DNA of 64,000 nt, from contig OY760195.1 of assembly GCA_963663375.1 (NCBI GenBank), positions 3,437,073-3,501,072 on the forward strand. The letters are read 5' to 3'. The notes under the pieces were generated by a model. It searched no databases. It was not told the origin of the DNA and saw only the letters and a list, made by a program, of their open reading frames with translations. The position numbers were made by a program, and so were the translations under genes. This DNA is from JAYREN01 sp963663375. Lineage in GTDB: Bacteria; Acidobacteriota; Holophagae; Holophagales; Holophagaceae. Positions 33,441 through 41,818 of this stretch are shown here, piece after piece. The first letter of the stretch is position 1; each line of letters begins with the position of its first letter.

Positions 33441-35618
33441 TCACCTGAAGCCGAGCATTCGGCCGAAGAATACGGTGCCAAAGGCCAGGAGCCACCCCAG
33501 TCCCAGGCCATAGGCAACGGAGAAGGTCGTCCAGGCCCAGCTCCGGGTCTCCTTGAGGATCATGCCCACCGTGCCCAGGCAGGGCGTGTAGATGAGCGTG
33601 AATACCATGAAGGCGAGGGCCGTGAGCGGGGTCATGCCCGAATGTCGGCGCAGGGTCTCCTGGAGCGGGCTCAGCACGGCCCCTTCCTCGGGTTTTTCGG
33701 CCCGGGCCTGATGCACTACGGCCATGGTGCCGACCACGATCTCCTTGGCGACAAAGCCTGCCGTCAGGGCCACGCCGTCCTTCCAGGCTTCCGGTCGGTT
33801 GTGGTCGGGGTCCAGGATCGGGGCCAGGGCCGGCTGCAGCGTCTTGCCGAACCGCGCCGCCAGACTGGAATTCATGACCTTGCTCTCGTGGGCCAATTGC
33901 AGGGCTTCGAGTTTCTCCGCGGCCTCGGCAGGCGGGAGCTTTTGGGCTCGGATGGTTTCTTCCTGGATCTGCCGTTCGGCAGTCCACTGGCGGTTGGCGA
34001 TCCCTGGGTAGTGCGAGAGGAACCAGACCAGCGTGGCGCCCGCCAGAATCACCGTGCCTGCGCGGGAGAGGAAGACCCGACCCTTCTCCCACATATGGAT
34101 GAGGGTGCTCTTCATCACCGGTAGGCGGTAGGGAGGCAGTTCCATCACGAAGGGGGCGTTCTCACCCCGAAAGAGGGTCAGGCGCAGCACCTTGCCCACC
34201 AGCATGGCGAGGCCAAAGCCCAGGAAATGCATGGCGATGATGGCGAAGGCCGCCTGGAGCGGGGGAAAGAAGGTCCCGGCGATGAGAATGTAAACCTGGA
34301 GGCGGGCGCTGCAGGACACCAGGGGGCTCACGAGAATCGTGATGAAGCGGTCGGTGCGACTCTCGATGGTGCGCGTGGCCTGCACGGCAGGCACGTTGCA
34401 ACCCGTGCCCATGATGAGCGGAATGAAGCTCTTTCCGTGCAGGCCCATCAGATGCATCAGGCGGTCCATTATGAAGGCCGCCCGGGCCATGTAGCCGGTG
34501 TCTTCCAGGAAGGCGATGCAGCCCATGAGCAACATGATCACCGGGACGAAGACAACTACAGCACCCACTCCGGGGATGATGCCGTCCACCAGCAGGCTGG
34601 ACAATTCTCCGGGGGGGATGCTCGCCGAGGCCCAATCGTGGAGCTGGGCGAAGCCCGCGGCGATCCAGTCCTGGGGGTATTTCCCCACGATGAAGGTGAG
34701 GCTGTACACCGCGATCATGATGGCGATGAAGATGGGGATACCCAGCCAGCGGTTCGTCACCAGCCCATCGATGGCGTCGGTCAAGGATCGCTTGCCGCTC
34801 CGGTTTTCCCGGATGGATTCCTTGACCAGGCCATGGGCGAAGCCGTAGCGCCGCTCCGCCAGCAGGGTGCCGCCGTCGGCGCCCAGGTGCTGCTCCAAAA
34901 AGGCGAGACTGGCCTCCACCTGGGCGGTAACGGCCAGTCTGGCGTGGCTCTGGCGAATGAGCTCCGTGGCTTCTGGGGCATGCTCCAACAGTTGCAGGGC
35001 GAGCCAGCGGGGGGATCGTTCCGAGGCCAGGCGCTCGTCCCGGGCGATTTCCCGATCCAGCTTGGCCAGCTCGCGGTCGATGTCATCACCGTAAGCGATG
35101 GGAACGGGACGAACAGAGGATTCCTGGCCTTCGGCTACTCGGGCGATGGCTTCCTTCAGTTCCTCGATGCCATCCTCGCGGTTGCCCACCGTGGGAATCA
35201 CGGGTCCGCCCAGAAGGGTGGACAGCATCTTCAGGTCGATCTGGGTGCCCTGCCGTTCGGCGTCGTCCATCATGTTGAGGGCGAAGACGATGGGACGACC
35301 GAGTTCCAGGAGCTGAGTGGTGAGGTAGAGGTTCCGCTCCAGATTGGACGCGTCCAGGACATTCACGATGACGTCCACTTCGGGAGCCGAAAGGAATCGG
35401 GCCGCGATGCGTTCATCCTCGCTCTGGGCGGCGAGAGAATACGTGCCGGGAAGATCCACGACTTCGACCTCTCCGATCGCACCCATCACGCTGAAGCCGC
35501 TGCGGCGCTCGACGGTCACCCCGGGCCAATTGCCCACATGGTGCCGCGAACCAGTGAGGGCGTTGAAGATCGACGTCTTGCCGCAGTTGGGATTACCCGC
35601 GAGGGCGACCGTGACCAT
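33441..35618 (-). CDS. feoB: Ferrous iron transport GTPase FeoB
   Basis: A 725-residue inner-membrane Fe2+ transporter. The N-terminal G domain has G1 GNPNCGKTS, G3 DLPGTYSL and G4 NMMD, followed by a helical NFeoB region. From about residue 285 to the end come the Gate regions and other TM helices (MGTGCNVPAVQATRTIESR is the conserved Gate motif region). The start codon overlaps the feoA stop by one base, TGATG. It lies in the order feoA, feoB, small Cys-rich gene, a normal feo operon. GTP hydrolysis drives or gates ferrous iron uptake under low oxygen. Confidence 0.97.
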   Translation of the reverse strand: MVTVALAGNPNCGKTSIFNALTGSRHHVGNWPGVTVERRSGFSVMGAIGEVEVVDLPGTYSLAAQSEDERIAARFLSAPEVDVIVNVLDASNLERNLYLTTQLLELGRPIVFALNMMDDAERQGTQIDLKMLSTLLGGPVIPTVGNREDGIEELKEAIARVAEGQESSVRPVPIAYGDDIDRELAKLDREIARDERLASERSPRWLALQLLEHAPEATELIRQSHARLAVTAQVEASLAFLEQHLGADGGTLLAERRYGFAHGLVKESIRENRSGKRSLTDAIDGLVTNRWLGIPIFIAIMIAVYSLTFIVGKYPQDWIAAGFAQLHDWASASIPPGELSSLLVDGIIPGVGAVVVFVPVIMLLMGCIAFLEDTGYMARAAFIMDRLMHLMGLHGKSFIPLIMGTGCNVPAVQATRTIESRTDRFITILVSPLVSCSARLQVYILIAGTFFPPLQAAFAIIAMHFLGFGLAMLVGKVLRLTLFRGENAPFVMELPPYRLPVMKSTLIHMWEKGRVFLSRAGTVILAGATLVWFLSHYPGIANRQWTAERQIQEETIRAQKLPPAEAAEKLEALQLAHESKVMNSSLAARFGKTLQPALAPILDPDHNRPEAWKDGVALTAGFVAKEIVVGTMAVVHQARAEKPEEGAVLSPLQETLRRHSGMTPLTALAFMVFTLIYTPCLGTVGMILKETRSWAWTTFSVAYGLGLGWLLAFGTVFFGRMLGFR

Positions 35619-35863
35619 CAGGCTTCCTCCACCAGAATGCAGTCGCCCTCTTCCCGGCGGAGCGAGAGGTGGTAGCCCTTGATGACCAGTTCCATGGGGT
35701 CGCCAAGGGGCGCGAGCTTCTCCACTCGCAGGTGAGCGCCCCGGATGAATCCCATTTCGAGCAGCCGTCGACGCACGGGCCCTTGGGCCAGCACTTGCAC
35801 CACCAGGGCCTCGTCGCCGGGTCGCAGATCACTCAAACGCATAGATTTATTTTGAGACATCAT
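35618..35863 (-). CDS. feoA: FeoA
   Basis: An 81-residue SH3-like FeoA protein that stimulates FeoB. The core MRLSDLRPGDEALVVQVLAQ, followed by RRRLLEMGFIRGAHLRVEKLAPLGDP and ending EEGDCILVEEA, is typical. The ATG at 35863 has GGAG 5 bases upstream; a second ATG is at 35860 and a later one at 35842. A 17-base palindrome covers the start codon, so control at this promoter is likely. Confidence 0.92.
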   Translation of the reverse strand: MMSQNKSMRLSDLRPGDEALVVQVLAQGPVRRRLLEMGFIRGAHLRVEKLAPLGDPMELVIKGYHLSLRREEGDCILVEEA

Positions 35864-35868
35864 CTCAA
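35852..35868. promoter_or_regulatory. Candidate metal-regulator operator over the feoA start
   Basis: TTGAGA, five bases, TCTCAA form a perfect 17-base palindrome spanning the feoA start codon. A third TCTCAA half-site lies at 35874-35879. The size and half-site spacing fit the 17-base core of Fur-type boxes, with TTGA and TCAA ends. The placement, over the start of an iron-uptake operon, supports a Fur- or DtxR-type repressor site. The factor itself is not in the window. Confidence 0.5.
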
Positions 35869-35968
35869 CTCCATCTCAAGTCTAGCGCCCACCTACCAGA
35901 TGGCAAGCGATCCCCCTGCGACCTGGGTCACAACCTGTCCCGCTACAATTCAGTCAAAGTTGAACCCA

Positions 35969-36526
35969 ATGTACATCACGCTCCCCAACATCCTGACGCT
36001 CCTGCGCATCCTCGCGGTGCCCTTCTTCGTGATCGCCCTCTGGTACGGGCACGCGCTGGAGGCCTGCCTCATCTTTGCCGGGGCGGGGCTCACGGACCTC
36101 CTGGACGGCTTCATCGCCCGCCGCTTCAACCAGGGTTCGGAGCTGGGCGCCATCCTGGATCCCGCCGCCGACAAGCTGCTGATGACCGCCGCCTTCATCC
36201 TGATGGCCCTCCCGGGAACCCCGCTGGTGGCCCGGATTCCGGTCTGGGTCTCCATCCTGGCCATCTCGCGGGATGTCACCATGTCCCTGGTGGCGATCCT
36301 CGCGTTCGATCGCCTCGGCAAGGAGCGGCTCCTACCCACCTTTCTGGGCAAGCTGACCACGGCTACCGAGCTTCTGGCCATCTCCTTCGGACTGCTGGTG
36401 AACGTCATCGGCCTCCGGGCCTGGACGGCCTGGGTGATCCCCTGGATCTACTACCTGGTGGCGCTCCTGGTGCTGGTCTCGGGGCTCCACTACTTCTTCC
36501 GGGCCACACAGCCCAAGTCCCGGTAG
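35969..36526 (+). CDS. pgsA: CDP-diacylglycerol-glycerol-3-phosphate 3-phosphatidyltransferase
   Basis: A 185-residue membrane enzyme that makes phosphatidylglycerol phosphate. The CDP-alcohol phosphotransferase motif reads DGFIARRFNQGSELGAILDP followed by AADK, with all catalytic Asp residues in place. There are about five TM helices. The start is taken at the ATG at 35969 (MYITLPNILTLLRILAVPF), the usual N-terminus for PgsA; its ribosome binding site is weak. It is divergent from feoA and heads a group with gmhB-like and sfsA genes. Confidence 0.93.
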   Translation: MYITLPNILTLLRILAVPFFVIALWYGHALEACLIFAGAGLTDLLDGFIARRFNQGSELGAILDPAADKLLMTAAFILMALPGTPLVARIPVWVSILAISRDVTMSLVAILAFDRLGKERLLPTFLGKLTTATELLAISFGLLVNVIGLRAWTAWVIPWIYYLVALLVLVSGLHYFFRATQPKSR

Positions 36527-36576
36527 GGCCGAGCCGCGCTGCGGCCGCTGGGCGCATTCCCTGGAGATGTCGAATC

Positions 36577-37131
36577 GTGAAGAAGCCAGCCGTTTTCATT
36601 GATCGGGATGGGACGCTCAACGAGGAGGTGGATTACCTTCACCGGCCCGAGGAGGCGGTGCTTACCCGGGATGCGGGTCGGGCCATCGCCGCGCTCAATG
36701 CCCGGAATATCCCCGTGCTCATCGTCACGAACCAGGCGGGCATCGGGAAGGGGAAGTTCGGGTGGAGCGATTACGAGGCCGTGATGCAACGGCTGGACGA
36801 GTTACTGGCCGCGGACGGAGCCCGTATCGATGGCGCCTATGTGTGTCCCTTTCATCCCAAGGCTCTCGATGAGTACCAGCACGAGGACCATCCCGAAAGG
36901 AAACCGAATCCGGGGATGCTTATGAAAGCGGCTGAGGAACACGGCATAGATCTCTCCCGCTCCTGGATGATCGGCGACAAGGACATCGATCTGGAGGCCG
37001 GCCGCAACGCGGGTTGTCGGGTGGCTCTGGTCCGCACGGGCTACGGCACGGAGGTGGATCCAGGGCTCGCCGATCTGGTGGCCGAGGATCTGGCGACTGC
37101 GGTGGAACGGATCCTCGCGACATGGCCCTGA
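36577..37131 (+). CDS. gmhB: HAD-IIIA phosphatase, GmhB-like
   Basis: A 184-residue HAD phosphatase starting with GTG at 36577 (GGAG 10 bases upstream). The nucleophile motif is FIDRDGTLNEE and the closing acidic motif GDKDIDLEAGRNAG. The family includes D,D-heptose-1,7-bisphosphate 7-phosphatase for LPS core heptose. The usual zinc loop of GmhB has C-x-H then C-x-C. Here CPFHP supplies C and H, but the second pair is replaced by HEDH in a segment ending ERKPNPGM. It may still bind metal through His, or be a related phosphatase. The 3' end overlaps sfsA by 10 bases. Confidence 0.75.
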   Translation: MKKPAVFIDRDGTLNEEVDYLHRPEEAVLTRDAGRAIAALNARNIPVLIVTNQAGIGKGKFGWSDYEAVMQRLDELLAADGARIDGAYVCPFHPKALDEYQHEDHPERKPNPGMLMKAAEEHGIDLSRSWMIGDKDIDLEAGRNAGCRVALVRTGYGTEVDPGLADLVAEDLATAVERILATWP

Positions 37132-37862
37132 TCGAGAAGCGAGGGCTGGTCCCGGGGCGCGTCCAGAAGCGTTACAAACGCTTCCTGGCCGATGTGGAGC
37201 TGGCGGATGGGAGCCTCGTGGTGGCCCACTGCACCAATACGGGGGCCATGACGACCTGCTGGGAACCCGGAGATCCCGTGCTGCTGGAACCCGCCAAGAA
37301 CCTTGAACGCAAGCTCAAGTACACCTGGGTGGCCTGCTGTCGGGCGGGGGCCTGGATCGGCGTCGAGACGGGCATTCCCAACAAGGTGGTGGCCGGAGCG
37401 GCACGCCGGGATGCGTTGCCCGGCCTGCCCGGTTTGAGGGGAGTCCGCACCGAAGTGAAATACGGCGTGGAGAACAGCCGAATCGATGTGTGGGCGCGCG
37501 ATGCCGAGGAGCGCGAGGTCTACCTCGAAGTGAAGAACACGACCCTGAAGATCGGCGACTGCGCGTGCTTCCCCGATGCCGTTACCTCGCGAGGGCTCAA
37601 GCATCTCCGTGAGCTCCAGGAAATGGTGCAGCAGGGGCACCGGGCCGCCATCGCCTTCTTCATCCATCGGGGGGATGTGTCCGCCTTCGATGCCGCCCGG
37701 GAGGTGGATCCGGTCTATGCCCGGGAGCTGGAGGCCGCCCTCCGCAGCGGGGTCGAGGTGCTTCCCCTGGAGGTTCGGATGGAAGTCGCCGAAGAAGGCT
37801 CCGGGAACTGGACCCTGGGCTGGAACCTGACGGGGTTGCTGCCATGGGTACGAAGGGCCTGA
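37122..37862 (+). CDS. sfsA: SfsA family DNA/RNA nuclease-like protein
   Basis: A 246-residue SfsA protein. It starts at the ATG at 37122, overlapping the previous gene. Typical motifs are RYKRFLADVELADGSLVVAHC, NTGAMTTCWEPGDPVLL, EVKYGVENSRIDVWA and the nuclease-like EVYLEVKNTTLK, with CFPDAVTSRGLKHLREL downstream. SfsA was named for maltose regulation in E. coli; the domain resembles restriction-type nucleases. Its physiological role here is unknown. The order pgsA-gmhB-sfsA suggests one operon. Confidence 0.92.
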   Translation: MALIEKRGLVPGRVQKRYKRFLADVELADGSLVVAHCTNTGAMTTCWEPGDPVLLEPAKNLERKLKYTWVACCRAGAWIGVETGIPNKVVAGAARRDALPGLPGLRGVRTEVKYGVENSRIDVWARDAEEREVYLEVKNTTLKIGDCACFPDAVTSRGLKHLRELQEMVQQGHRAAIAFFIHRGDVSAFDAAREVDPVYARELEAALRSGVEVLPLEVRMEVAEEGSGNWTLGWNLTGLLPWVRRA

Positions 37863-38011
37863 GAACTGGCCGGAAACCCTTTCGCGCGACTCATCTTCCC
37901 GAGACGGTTCCAGCGTGGTTCCCGGGTTGTGATCAATCTCAACAGGTGGTTTGTCGCTCGCCTGAATTAGAATCGAAGCATTTCGTAACGAAAACCTCCA
38001 GGGAGACCACG

Positions 38012-39277
38012 ATGGCCAGCGCGAAGAAACAGACCCCGTTGTTCGATTGGCACAAGGCCCACGGAGCCAACATCGTCGAGTTCGGCGACTACATGATGCC
38101 GGTCTGGTATGCCAGCGCCCGCAACGAGCATGTTGCGGTTGTGTCCCAGGCCGGTCTGTTCGACACGAGCCACATGGCGACCCTCCGCGTGTTCGGAAAG
38201 GACGCCTTCGAGGTGCTGCAGTGGTGCTTCACCCGCGATCTGAACGCCTGCTCCGGGAAGGACGCTGCGCCCCTCACCGACGGCAAGTGCGTGTACGGTC
38301 TGTTCCTCGATGAGCACGGTCACGCCATCGACGACAGCATCGTCTACAAGATCCAGGACGGCGAATACATGGTCGTGGTCAATGCGAGCATGGGCGGTCC
38401 CGTCGCCAAACACCTGGTCGAGCAGGGGAAGGGGCGCGATGTGAAGGTGATCGATCTGACCGACAAGCTCGGCAAGATCGATATCCAGGGCCCCGCCGCC
38501 ATCAAGACCATGGCGAAGATCCTCAAGAACCCCGAAGCGGTCTTCGACAAGCTCCCCTATTTCTCGGCCAAGGGGCATTTCGATCCCGCCTCCACCCTGG
38601 CGGGTCAGGTGCAGCTTCTCGACGGCACCCCGCTGCTGCTGTCCCGTTCGGGCTACACCGGCGAAGTGGGCTTCGAGCTTTTCGTGGAGCGGGTCCACAC
38701 GGTCAAGGTGTGGGAAATGATCATGGCGGCGGGGGAGGAATTCGGGCTGACGGCCTGCGGCCTCGCTGCCCGCGATTCGCTGCGCACGGGCGCGGTGCTG
38801 CCCCTCTCCCACCAGGACATCGGCCACTGGCCCTGCATCCGCAACCCCTGGCCCTTTGCGCTGCCCTTCAAGACTGCCGGTGAGGGTTTCACCAAGACAT
38901 TCATGGGCTCCGCGGCCCTAGAAAAGGCGACTGATGCGCTCTACACCCTGACCTTCGTCGGGAACGATCTCCGGAAGGTGGATGCCCACGACGCCAGGGT
39001 GTACCTGGACGGCAAGGAGATCGGGACCGTCCTGACCTGTGCCACGGACATGGCCATCGGCCGTCACGAGGGCCGGATCTACAGCCTGGCATCCCCGAAC
39101 AAGCCGGCGGGGCTGGCCATCAAGGGCCTCTGCTGCGGCTTCATCAAGGTCGGAATGAAACTCGCGCCCGGCACCGCCGTGGAGATCAAGGACGGCAAGC
39201 GCGCGATCCAGGTCCTGATCGAGACGGATGTCCGGCCCGACCGCACCGCCCGCAAGGCACTCAAGACCTTCGCCTGA
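38012..39277 (+). CDS. gcvT: Aminomethyltransferase (glycine cleavage T protein)
   Basis: A 421-residue tetrahydrofolate-dependent aminomethyltransferase, somewhat longer than the usual 365. The opening TPLFDWHKAHGANIVEFGDY and the downstream GLFDTSHM and SRSGYTGEVGFELF are characteristic, and AARDSLRTGAVLPLSHQDI replaces the usual AARDTLR. GGGAG lies 7 bases before the ATG at 38012. The gcvH gene follows 96 bases later, so the pair should act in glycine cleavage. No gcvP is visible in the window. No glycine riboswitch could be recognised in the 149-base upstream gap. Confidence 0.92.
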   Translation: MASAKKQTPLFDWHKAHGANIVEFGDYMMPVWYASARNEHVAVVSQAGLFDTSHMATLRVFGKDAFEVLQWCFTRDLNACSGKDAAPLTDGKCVYGLFLDEHGHAIDDSIVYKIQDGEYMVVVNASMGGPVAKHLVEQGKGRDVKVIDLTDKLGKIDIQGPAAIKTMAKILKNPEAVFDKLPYFSAKGHFDPASTLAGQVQLLDGTPLLLSRSGYTGEVGFELFVERVHTVKVWEMIMAAGEEFGLTACGLAARDSLRTGAVLPLSHQDIGHWPCIRNPWPFALPFKTAGEGFTKTFMGSAALEKATDALYTLTFVGNDLRKVDAHDARVYLDGKEIGTVLTCATDMAIGRHEGRIYSLASPNKPAGLAIKGLCCGFIKVGMKLAPGTAVEIKDGKRAIQVLIETDVRPDRTARKALKTFA

Positions 39278-39373
39278 GCCCGCGTCCTACGGCCTCTTCC
39301 GGCGCCCACCACACCCACCCCTGAACACCGACCCAAGAGCGACTACACTGATCCCATCCCCTTTGGAGGCCTC

Positions 39374-39760
39374 ATGTACCCTGCCGACTGCAAGTTCACC
39401 AAGAACCACGAATACCTCAAGCCCCTCGGGGATGGAACGGCCCTCGTCGGTATTTCCAACTATGCCCAGGAGGCTCTCGGCGATGTGGTGTTCGTCCAGC
39501 TTCCGGAAGTCGGAACCGCCTTCGCCACCGGCGATGAGTTCGGCACCGTGGAATCCGTGAAGACCGTTTCCGAGTGCTACATGCCCTCCGCGGGCGAGGT
39601 GGTGGAGATCAACGGCGAGCTGGAGGCCCACCCCGAGTTCATGAACGAGGATCCTTACGGCAAGGGCTGGATGCTCAAGATCAAGCTGAGCGGCGCCCTC
39701 AATCCCGAGCTGCTGGACGCCAAGGCCTACGAGGCCCATGTCGCCAGCGAGGCTCACTGA
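39374..39760 (+). CDS. gcvH: Glycine cleavage system H protein
   Basis: A 128-residue lipoyl carrier protein. The lipoylation motif is GTVESVKTVSECYMPSAGEV with the modified lysine in ESVK, and the C-terminus YGKGWMLKIKLS is typical. The start at 39374 has GGAGG about 6 bases upstream. It provides the reference for the degenerate H-like domain in the response regulator at 4609-5715. The MltD-like gene begins directly after its stop. Confidence 0.96.
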   Translation: MYPADCKFTKNHEYLKPLGDGTALVGISNYAQEALGDVVFVQLPEVGTAFATGDEFGTVESVKTVSECYMPSAGEVVEINGELEAHPEFMNEDPYGKGWMLKIKLSGALNPELLDAKAYEAHVASEAH

Positions 39761-41539
39761 GTGTCTTTCATGCCGCCCCGTCCGGGACGGATGGTTTGGA
39801 TCCTCGCCGCCCTTGGGGCGGCGGGGATTTTTTGCACACTCCCGGCCCAGGTTCCACCGCCAACCCCCATGGCCAAGGCGGTCGCGGCCCCTCAGGGCTC
39901 GGGGATCTCGAGACTGAAGGCCCTGGTGGAAGCCAGTGAGAAAGCCGCCGAGGCCGAGGACTGGGACAAGGCCTCCACCGCGGCGGATGAGGCCGAGGTG
40001 CTGGTGGCCGACTGGACCACGGAGGTGCTTCGGCGGCCGGATATCCTCCCCTTGATCGAGCGCCTGCGGGTGTTGCAGCGTCAGATCGAGGAAGAGACGG
40101 CGCCCGAAGAGGGGGAAAAGATTCTGGAAGAGGTCGTGACCCTCTCGCCCTCGGAGCTGAAAGTCGAGCGCGACCAGGTGGTCGCCGCCGAACAGGGGGC
40201 GGTCTTCGATTTTCCCATCGACCTGAACGACCAGGTGTTGAGCTGGGTCCACAGTTTCACCACGGACAAGAGCGGCTTCGTGGAAGGTGCCCTCGCCCGG
40301 TCGACCCAGTACATGCCCATGATCCGCCAAGTATTCGCCGAAGAGGGGGTGCCCCAGGATCTGGCCTACCTCGCGGTCATCGAATCCGGGTTCAAGAACA
40401 CGGCGCGCAGCCGCGCCAAGGCCGTAGGCATGTGGCAGTTCATCCGCTCGACGGGACGGATCTTCGGCTTGAACGGCAATGCCTGGGTGGAAGAGCGGCG
40501 GGATCCGGTCAAGGCGACCCGGGCCGCAGCCCGGTATCTGAAGAAGCTCTACGAGCGAGAGGGTGACTGGTACCTCGCGCTGGTGGGTTATAACGCCGGA
40601 CCGCTAACGACGGATCGCGCCGCCCTGGGGCTCGGCAGCCGCAACTACTGGGACATGACCCGCAGCCGTTTTCTGCGTGACGAAACGAAACAGTACGTGT
40701 CCAAGCTCTGCGCCGCCATTCTCGTGGGGCGCTTCCCCGAGCGCTACGGCCTCAGGCTGGTCCAGATGCGGCCCTATGCGTACGAGACGGTGGAAGTGGA
40801 CAGGATGACCAGTCTCGCGGTGCTGGCGCGTCATGCCGGCACCAGCGTCGACCTCCTGAAGGAACTGAATCCCGAACTGCTGCGGGCCTCCACGCCGCCC
40901 GGCCGCTACCCGTTGCGTGTGCCCCCGGGGACCGCCGGGGCGACTGCCCGCGCCCTGGCGGGCATCTCGGGCCGCGAGCGGTTGGACTTCAAGACCTATG
41001 TGGTGAGGAAGGGCGACACCCTTGCCCGGGTGGCCGCCCGGTTCAAGCTTGCCCCCGAGGACCTCCTGGCGACCAATGGGATCACCAAGGCCCAATTCCG
41101 CTCCGGCCGCAAGATCCAGGTTCCCCCGCCCTCGGTGATCCCCATCGAAGACATCGATCTGCAGCCCCAGTCCGAGCGGGCCAAGATCCTTTCCGAGCGG
41201 CCCATCGAGCCGCTGCCCTCCATTCCGGGGGCACCCAACAACGGCAGCGCCGCGAGCGCCAAGGTCTCTCCCGAGACCCTGGTCACGACCGAAGCCGAAC
41301 GGCCCTCCCCGGATCTTCCCCCCGTGCCCGCTGCAGTCAAGGAGCCCGCTCCGGCCCCTGCGCCGGTGGCGAAGGGGACCGAGGCGAATCGCCCCAGCGT
41401 CCACCGGGTCAAGCAGGGAGAGACGCTCTTCTCCATCAGCGTCCGCTATGGTCTCGATCTGGCCGATCTGCGGAAATGGAACAAGATCAAGCGGAACAGG
41501 ATCCAGGTCGGGCAGATGCTGCGCCTCCGAAAGCGTTGA
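39761..41539 (+). CDS. mltD: MltD-like lytic transglycosylase with LysM repeats
   Basis: A 592-residue secreted murein hydrolase. A signal peptide (MVWILAALGAAGIFCTLPAQ) precedes a helical region, an SLT domain near residues 170-310 with the catalytic Glu in AVIESGFKN near 205, and GMWQFIRSTG and YNAG motifs. Two LysM modules follow: YVVRKGDTLARVAARF near 413-455 and HRVKQGETLFSISVRYGL near 548-591, joined by a Pro-rich linker. It cuts glycan strands to the anhydro form. The start is GTG at 39761, immediately after the gcvH stop with GAGG 9 bases upstream; ATG at 39770 is possible. It is probably read through from gcvTH. Confidence 0.93.
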   Translation: MSFMPPRPGRMVWILAALGAAGIFCTLPAQVPPPTPMAKAVAAPQGSGISRLKALVEASEKAAEAEDWDKASTAADEAEVLVADWTTEVLRRPDILPLIERLRVLQRQIEEETAPEEGEKILEEVVTLSPSELKVERDQVVAAEQGAVFDFPIDLNDQVLSWVHSFTTDKSGFVEGALARSTQYMPMIRQVFAEEGVPQDLAYLAVIESGFKNTARSRAKAVGMWQFIRSTGRIFGLNGNAWVEERRDPVKATRAAARYLKKLYEREGDWYLALVGYNAGPLTTDRAALGLGSRNYWDMTRSRFLRDETKQYVSKLCAAILVGRFPERYGLRLVQMRPYAYETVEVDRMTSLAVLARHAGTSVDLLKELNPELLRASTPPGRYPLRVPPGTAGATARALAGISGRERLDFKTYVVRKGDTLARVAARFKLAPEDLLATNGITKAQFRSGRKIQVPPPSVIPIEDIDLQPQSERAKILSERPIEPLPSIPGAPNNGSAASAKVSPETLVTTEAERPSPDLPPVPAAVKEPAPAPAPVAKGTEANRPSVHRVKQGETLFSISVRYGLDLADLRKWNKIKRNRIQVGQMLRLRKR

Positions 41540-41561
41540 AGGTGCCCGGCCGTTTTTTTGC

Positions 41562-41590
41562 TTGATTCGGGCGGGAACCCGTGGGAGACT
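41562..41590 (+). promoter_or_regulatory. Possible promoter of tRNA-Ala
   Basis: TTGATT at 41562-41567 and GAGACT at 41585-41590 are 17 bases apart, with the predicted start close to the tRNA 5' end at 41601. The -10 match is weak. The position upstream of a stand-alone tRNA supports the call. Confidence 0.4.
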
Positions 41591-41600
41591 AGCTGTTCCC

Positions 41601-41676
<76 letters not shown>

Positions 41677-41703
41677 ATAACGCCGCCGCAAGGCGGCGTT
41701 ATT
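41677..41703 (+). terminator. Terminator after tRNA-Ala
   Basis: AACGCCGCC pairs with GGCGGCGTT around a GCAA tetraloop, with ATAA/TTAT extending the stem. A short T-rich tail (TTATTCAT) follows. It directly abuts the tRNA CCA end. Confidence 0.85.
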
Positions 41704-41818
41704 CATATCCGGGAAGCCTGAGCGGTCGAGGCCTCTGCGGCGATGCGAGCGCGCCCCTTCGCATCGGGCGCGCTAACCTGAAAGCTCCGCGCCTGCGGTT
41801 TCCTGGAAGTCCTGATCC

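Noticed and set aside
37863..38011. Possible glycine riboswitch before gcvT
   Set aside because: I looked for the tandem glycine aptamer pattern and saw no matching conserved blocks in the 149 bases.
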